Shown here piece by piece: positions 62,761 through 64,000 of a stretch of DNA of 64,000 bases. The stretch's first letter is position 1. Every line of letters starts with the position of its first letter. The stretch is from assembly GCF_051401765.1 (NCBI RefSeq), contig NW_027480506.1:558001-622000 (forward strand), given 5' to 3'. A model generated the notes under the pieces. That model saw nothing but the letters and a program-made list of their open reading frames with translations. It ran no database searches and had not been told where the DNA came from. This DNA comes from Calliopsis andreniformis. Its lineage: Eukaryota; Arthropoda; Insecta; Hymenoptera; Andrenidae. Made by a program: the position numbers and the translations under genes.

Positions 62761-64000
62761 AAGATTGAGGATTGGGTATTGAGGATTGAAGAATGAGGGT
62801 TGAGGATTGAGGATTGAGGTTTGAGGATTGAGGATTGAATATTCAGGTTTGGGTACTGAGGATTGAAGAATGAGGATTGAGGATTGAGGATTGAGTATTG
62901 AGGATTGAAGATTGAGTATTGAGGATTGAAGATTGACGATTGAGGATTGAGGATTGAGGATTGAGGATTGAACGTTGAGGACTGAGTGCTGAGGGTTGAG
63001 TGATGAGTATTGATGTTTGTGGACAGATGTTTGAAGATTGCAGATTGAGTATTGAGTATTGAAAACTTTGAATTGAGGATATTCTATTGAGGATTGAGGA
63101 TTCACAACAGATTGTTGAGGACTGAGGGCCGAAGGTTGAGGATTCAGGGTTGAGGATTCAGAAATGAGGTTTGAGGACTGAGGATTGAGGATTGAAGATT
63201 GAGTATTGAGGATTGAAGATTGAGGGTTGAGAATTGAGGATTCAGTATTGAGGATGAGGGCTGAGGGTTGAGTATTGAGGTTTGAGGACTGAGGTCTGAG
63301 GATTGAGGATTGAGAATTGAGGATTGAGGATTGAGGATTGAAGACTGAGGATTGGGTATTGAGGATTGGAGAATGAGAATCGAGGATTTAGGATTGAGGA
63401 TTGAGTGTTGACGTTTGAAGATTGAGTATTGAGGGTTGAAGACTGACGATTGAGAATTGAGGATTGAGGATTGAGGATTGAGGATTGGGAATTGAGGATT
63501 GAGGATTGAGGATTGAGGATTGAAGACTGAGGATTGAGGATTGCGGATGAGGCCTGGGGGTTGAGGATTCAGGTTTGAGTATTGAAGACTGAGGATTGGG
63601 TATTGGGGATTGAAGAATGAGGATTGAGTACCGTGGATTGAGGATTGAGGGTTGAGGACTGAGGACTGAGGATTGAGGATTGAGAATTGGGGATTGAGGT
63701 TTGAGGATTGAAGATTGAGGATTGGGTATTGAGGATTGAATAATGAGGATTGAGGATTGAGGATTGAGGATTGAGGAATGAAAATTGAGGGTTGATGGTT
63801 GAGGATTGAGGATTTAAGAATGAGTATTGACGATTGAAGATTGAGGATTGAGGATTGAGTATTGAAGATTGAGGATTGATGACTGAGTATTGAAGATTGA
63901 GGATTGAAAATTGATTATTAAGGATTGAAGATTGAGGATTGAGGATTGAGGATTGAGAATTGAGAATTGAGAATGAGGACTGAGGGTTGTGGACTGAGGT
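62761..64000 (+). repeat. B-type array continuing past the window edge
   Basis: Follows 46.56-47.8 kb at offset 16,200, including GATATTCTATTG near 63,080 and a landmark G near 63,914. Small differences are present, for example GAGTGCTGAGG near 62,984 against GAGTGTTGAGG. It is cut off by the window end before the F position. Confidence 0.83.

Larger units (their letters stand above)
1..64000 (+). repeat. Giant heptanucleotide satellite array (TTGAGGA)n
   Basis: Every line of the window is built from tandem copies of a 7-bp unit whose consensus on the plus strand is GAGGATT. Common variants differ at one or two positions: GAAGATT, GAGTATT, GAGAATT, GACGATT, GATGATT, GAGGACT, GAGGGTT, GAGGTTT, GGGTATT. 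All units point the same way; I found no stretch of reversed units (AATCCTC runs) on the plus strand. The plus strand is rich in G, A and T and nearly lacks C. The array begins at base 1 and is still running at base 64,000, so its true length is greater. Satellites of 7 bp are known, for example the AAACTAC family of the Drosophila virilis group, but I do not recognise this unit as a named satellite. No gene or RNA interrupts it. Eukaryotic heterochromatin is the likeliest setting, by inference. Confidence 0.97.

Noticed and set aside
1..64000. CRISPR array
   Set aside because: There are no constant repeats of 23-47 bp separated by unique spacers. The intervals are the same heptamer, and no cas gene is present.
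1..64000. Telomeric array of a TTTAGGG-like heptamer
   Set aside because: The consensus TTGAGGA differs from TTTAGGG at two of seven positions. The array is heavily diverged with higher-order structure, unlike telomerase-made repeats.
1..64000. Plasmid-type iterons or a replication origin
   Set aside because: No replication protein, DnaA box cluster or AT-rich unwinding region is present, and the array is far larger than any iteron set.
1..64000. Cyanobacterial short tandem heptamer repeats (STRR) or similar bacterial intergenic repeats as the identity
   Set aside because: Those tracts are usually short and lie between genes. Here there are no genes in 64 kb, and the unit does not match one I can name. 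A bacterial source is unlikely but not excluded.

Overview
The whole window, from the first base to the last, is one tandem array of a degenerate 7-bp unit, TTGAGGA (written here in the register GAGGATT; TCAATCC on the minus strand). There are roughly 9,100 units, all in the same orientation, and the array runs off both ends. I see no protein-coding gene, tRNA, rRNA, CRISPR array, transposase or phage gene. Tens of kilobases of a short satellite repeat with higher-order structure suggests eukaryotic heterochromatin (pericentromeric, subtelomeric or sex-chromosome type), but nothing here identifies the species. Long heptamer arrays also occur, usually much shorter, in some bacteria, so the eukaryotic reading is an inference.

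The array is not featureless. Most units are GAGGATT or one-step variants (GAAGATT, GAGTATT, GAGAATT, GACGATT, GAGGACT, GAGGGTT). Embedded in them are recognisable divergent landmarks that recur at fixed distances and define two higher-order families. The A-unit has the order A1 (ATCATGGTATTCTATT), 315 bp, A2 (GTAAATTGAGGATATTC), about 200 bp, E (GGCTTGAGGACTAAGG), 326 or 333 bp, D (GCGTACTGAGGGTTAAAG). The B-unit has the order G (TTGATTATTAAGG), 232 or 155 bp, F (TATCGGGGCCTC), 88 bp, H (AATCCTTAGAATTC).

A-type sequence dominates about 1-14.2 kb, 15.3-22.4 kb, 26.0-27.0 kb, 27.4-31.4 kb, 41.7-43.7 kb, 49.7-50.7 kb and 55.9-57.5 kb. B-type sequence dominates about 14.2-15.3 kb, 22.4-26.0 kb, 31.4-41.7 kb, 43.7-49.7 kb, 50.7-55.9 kb and 57.5-64 kb. 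Over this lie nested duplications: head-to-tail copies with periods 1,700, 616, 1,005, 1,683, 537, 5,992 (6,195 after a 203-bp length difference), 2,379 and 175 bp, plus more distant copies about 6, 10-13 and 16 kb apart. Many internal length differences are multiples of 7, as expected for slippage or unequal exchange in register.

Many long minus-strand reading frames exist, but they are a by-product of the repeat. TCAATCC contains no stop in any frame, and because 7 is not a multiple of 3 all three frames read the same peptide, SILNPQS. The plus strand is closed every 21 bp in each frame by TGA. I therefore annotate repeats and higher-order structure, not genes. Block boundaries are approximate (about 20-50 bp), because borders fall within near-identical heptamers.
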